A DNA stretch of 6,906 nucleotides from an uncultured Altererythrobacter sp. (GTDB lineage Bacteria; Pseudomonadota; Alphaproteobacteria; Sphingomonadales; Sphingomonadaceae), in the NCBI GenBank assembly GCA_938009055.1, contig CALLIO010000316.1, positions 1 through 6,906 of the forward strand, given 5' to 3'. The notes under the pieces were generated by a model. It was not told where the DNA came from and did no database searches. It was given only the letters and a program-made list of their open reading frames with translations. Shown piece after piece: positions 5,890 through 6,906 of the stretch. Every line of letters starts with the position of its first letter. Within the stretch, counting starts at the first letter, position 1. The translations under genes and the position numbers were made by a program.

Positions 5890-6396
5890 TTAAGCCCCGC
5901 TATATGGGTCAGCGATACCCAGTTTTGCAAGTATCTGTGTTTCCAACGCTTCCATTTTGTCCGCATCTTCGTCGGACGTTTCGTGGTCATAGCCTGCCAG
6001 ATGGAGCAGGCCGTGGACGATCAGATGCGCTGTATGATGCTCTGCGCTGATGCCTTTTTCCGCCGCTTCGCGCTCGCAAGTCTCGTATGCCAGCGCCAGA
6101 TCGCCCAACATTTCGGGCGGGCCTGAACCAGCATCGGCGGCCTCAAGGCTTAGCAATTCGTCGCGAGTGAGCATAGGAAAGCTGAGCACATTGGTCGGCT
6201 TGTCACGCTCGCGCCACTGCTTGTTGAGCGCGTGAACCTCTTCGTCAGAGGTGAACAGCAGACTGGTGTGAAGGCGCGGGTTTGCCAGCTCGGGCGCGAA
6301 AACTGCCGCCGCCTGCGCCGCGCGCTCAGCCAGCGCTGCCCATTCGCCCGCATCATTTGGCGCTGGCCACCCATCAATGTCGATATCGAGGTTCAA
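5890..6396 (-). CDS. ybeY: Endoribonuclease YbeY (rRNA maturation factor)
   Basis: The 168-residue zinc-dependent endoribonuclease acts in 16S rRNA 3'-end maturation and ribosome quality control in the cytoplasm. The signature H128-GLL-H132-LAGYD-H138 (H-x3-H-x5-H) supplies the metal ligands. The conserved segment RERDKPTNVLSFP (62-74) and the MLGDLALA strand (96-103) are also present. Start is TTG at 6396, the only plausible in-frame start: upstream lies the phoH stop only one codon away, and the next in-frame ATG is near residue 75, inside the domain. It shares the reading frame of phoH, separated from it by TAG and one CTT codon. No strong ribosome-binding site is visible, although a GAGGGG lies within the phoH end. 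Translation is therefore probably coupled to phoH. Confidence 0.94.
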   Translation of the reverse strand: MNLDIDIDGWPAPNDAGEWAALAERAAQAAAVFAPELANPRLHTSLLFTSDEEVHALNKQWRERDKPTNVLSFPMLTRDELLSLEAADAGSGPPEMLGDLALAYETCEREAAEKGISAEHHTAHLIVHGLLHLAGYDHETSDEDADKMEALETQILAKLGIADPYSGA

Positions 6397-6399
6397 AAG

Positions 6400-6906
6400 C
6401 TAGGCATCCGGCCCCTCATAGGCCTCAACGATACGCCCCACAATTGGGTGGCGCACGACGTCCGCCGCAGTAAAGCGCGTGGTGGCGATCCCCTCCACCC
6501 CTTCCAGCCGCTCAACCGCATCGGCCAGCCCGCTCATCCGGTCACCGCCGGGAATATCGACCTGACGCGGATCGCCGCAAATCACCATCCGGCTGTTCTG
6601 GCCAAAGCGGGTGAGGAACATTTTCATCTGTTCGCGCGTGGTGTTTTGCGCCTCGTCCAAAATCACAAAGGCATCAGCCAGCGTGCGCCCGCGCATGAAG
6701 GCAATCGGGGCAATCTCGATCTCGCCCGAAGCTATCCGCCGCTCCACCTGTTCGGGCGGCATACAATCGTAAAGCGCATCATAAATGGGCCTAAGATAAG
6801 GATCGACTTTTTCCTTCATATCGCCGGGGAGAAAGCCCAGCCGCTCGCCCGCTTCCACCGCAGGGCGCGAGAGGATCAAGCGCTGCACGCTGCCTGAAAT
6901 CAGCTG
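6400..6906 (-). CDS. phoH: PhoH family protein (ATPase), C-terminal part
   Basis: The 168 C-terminal residues of PhoH lie here, with the beginning beyond the right edge. The frame is open to base 6906 and starts QLISGSVQRLILSRP, so the apparent GTG start at 6888 is really an internal Val. Recognisable elements are AVEAGERLGFLPGD, MKEKVDPYLRPIYDAL, the Walker B AFVILDEAQNTT, and a later P-loop ATPase motif CGDPRQVDIPGG. Walker A is upstream of the window. PhoH is a cytoplasmic P-loop NTPase conserved beside ybeY and thought to act in RNA metabolism; the exact role is not settled. The fragment is roughly half of a usual PhoH protein. It is followed directly by ybeY in the same frame. Confidence 0.94.
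   Translation of the reverse strand, partial: QLISGSVQRLILSRPAVEAGERLGFLPGDMKEKVDPYLRPIYDALYDCMPPEQVERRIASGEIEIAPIAFMRGRTLADAFVILDEAQNTTREQMKMFLTRFGQNSRMVICGDPRQVDIPGGDRMSGLADAVERLEGVEGIATTRFTAADVVRHPIVGRIVEAYEGPDA

Noticed and set aside
6232..6897. Plus-strand open frame of 221 codons opposite ybeY and phoH
   Set aside because: It is a shadow of two strongly recognisable genes, with no ribosome-binding site and no recognisable domain.
1..6906. A novel defence, mobile or biosynthetic system
   Set aside because: Nearly every base is accounted for by conserved housekeeping or regulatory genes. I saw no direct repeats, integrase or transposase motifs, array structure or unexplained gene cluster.

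Overview
The window looks like an ordinary core stretch of an alphaproteobacterial chromosome, most probably order Sphingomonadales and perhaps family Erythrobacteraceae. This rests on protein character: a MucR/Ros regulator, a Fur protein without the CxxC zinc motif, an M16 peptidase N-terminus of the sphingomonad type, and the set nfu, tsaB, rimI, mucR, fur, plsC beside phoH, ybeY, corC. The taxonomic call is from memory of these families, not from a search. Base composition is moderately GC-rich, with short AT-rich patches only upstream of mucR and of the LysR gene.

Layout. Positions 1-263 (minus) hold the signal-peptide-bearing start of a secreted M16-family peptidase. A divergent gap of about 90 bases separates it from a plus-strand series: an Nfu-type Fe-S carrier (354-932), tsaB (975-1592), rimI (1589-2056, ATGA overlap with tsaB), a short structured leader, mucR (2167-2607), a strong intrinsic terminator (2635-2670), fur (2671-3105) and a plsC-type acyltransferase (3095-3958, overlapping fur). 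The plus-strand block ends tail-to-tail, 9 bases apart, against a minus-strand block. Read in its own direction that block is phoH (partial, 6906-6400), ybeY (6396-5890), corC (5863-4928) and a LysR-type regulator (4852-3968).

How the genes relate. TsaB takes part in tRNA t6A37 synthesis, and RimI N-terminally acetylates a ribosomal protein. Nfu delivers Fe-S clusters, and a Fur-family regulator lies a few genes downstream. PlsC makes phosphatidic acid for membrane lipids. PhoH (ATPase), YbeY (rRNA-processing endoribonuclease) and CorC (CBS-domain protein) form a widely conserved RNA-metabolism and ion/membrane cluster, here with almost no intergenic space. The LysR gene is the least conserved-looking member and sits where an apolipoprotein N-acyltransferase gene (lnt) often follows corC.

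There are no gene-free stretches over 300 bases. I saw no tRNA, rRNA, CRISPR array or insertion sequence. I do not see an undescribed multi-gene system. The most interesting details are regulatory: a terminator abutting the fur start codon with a possible superimposed promoter, three tandem small hairpins in the mucR leader, a MucR finger lacking both histidine ligands, and a single in-frame amber codon between phoH and ybeY.
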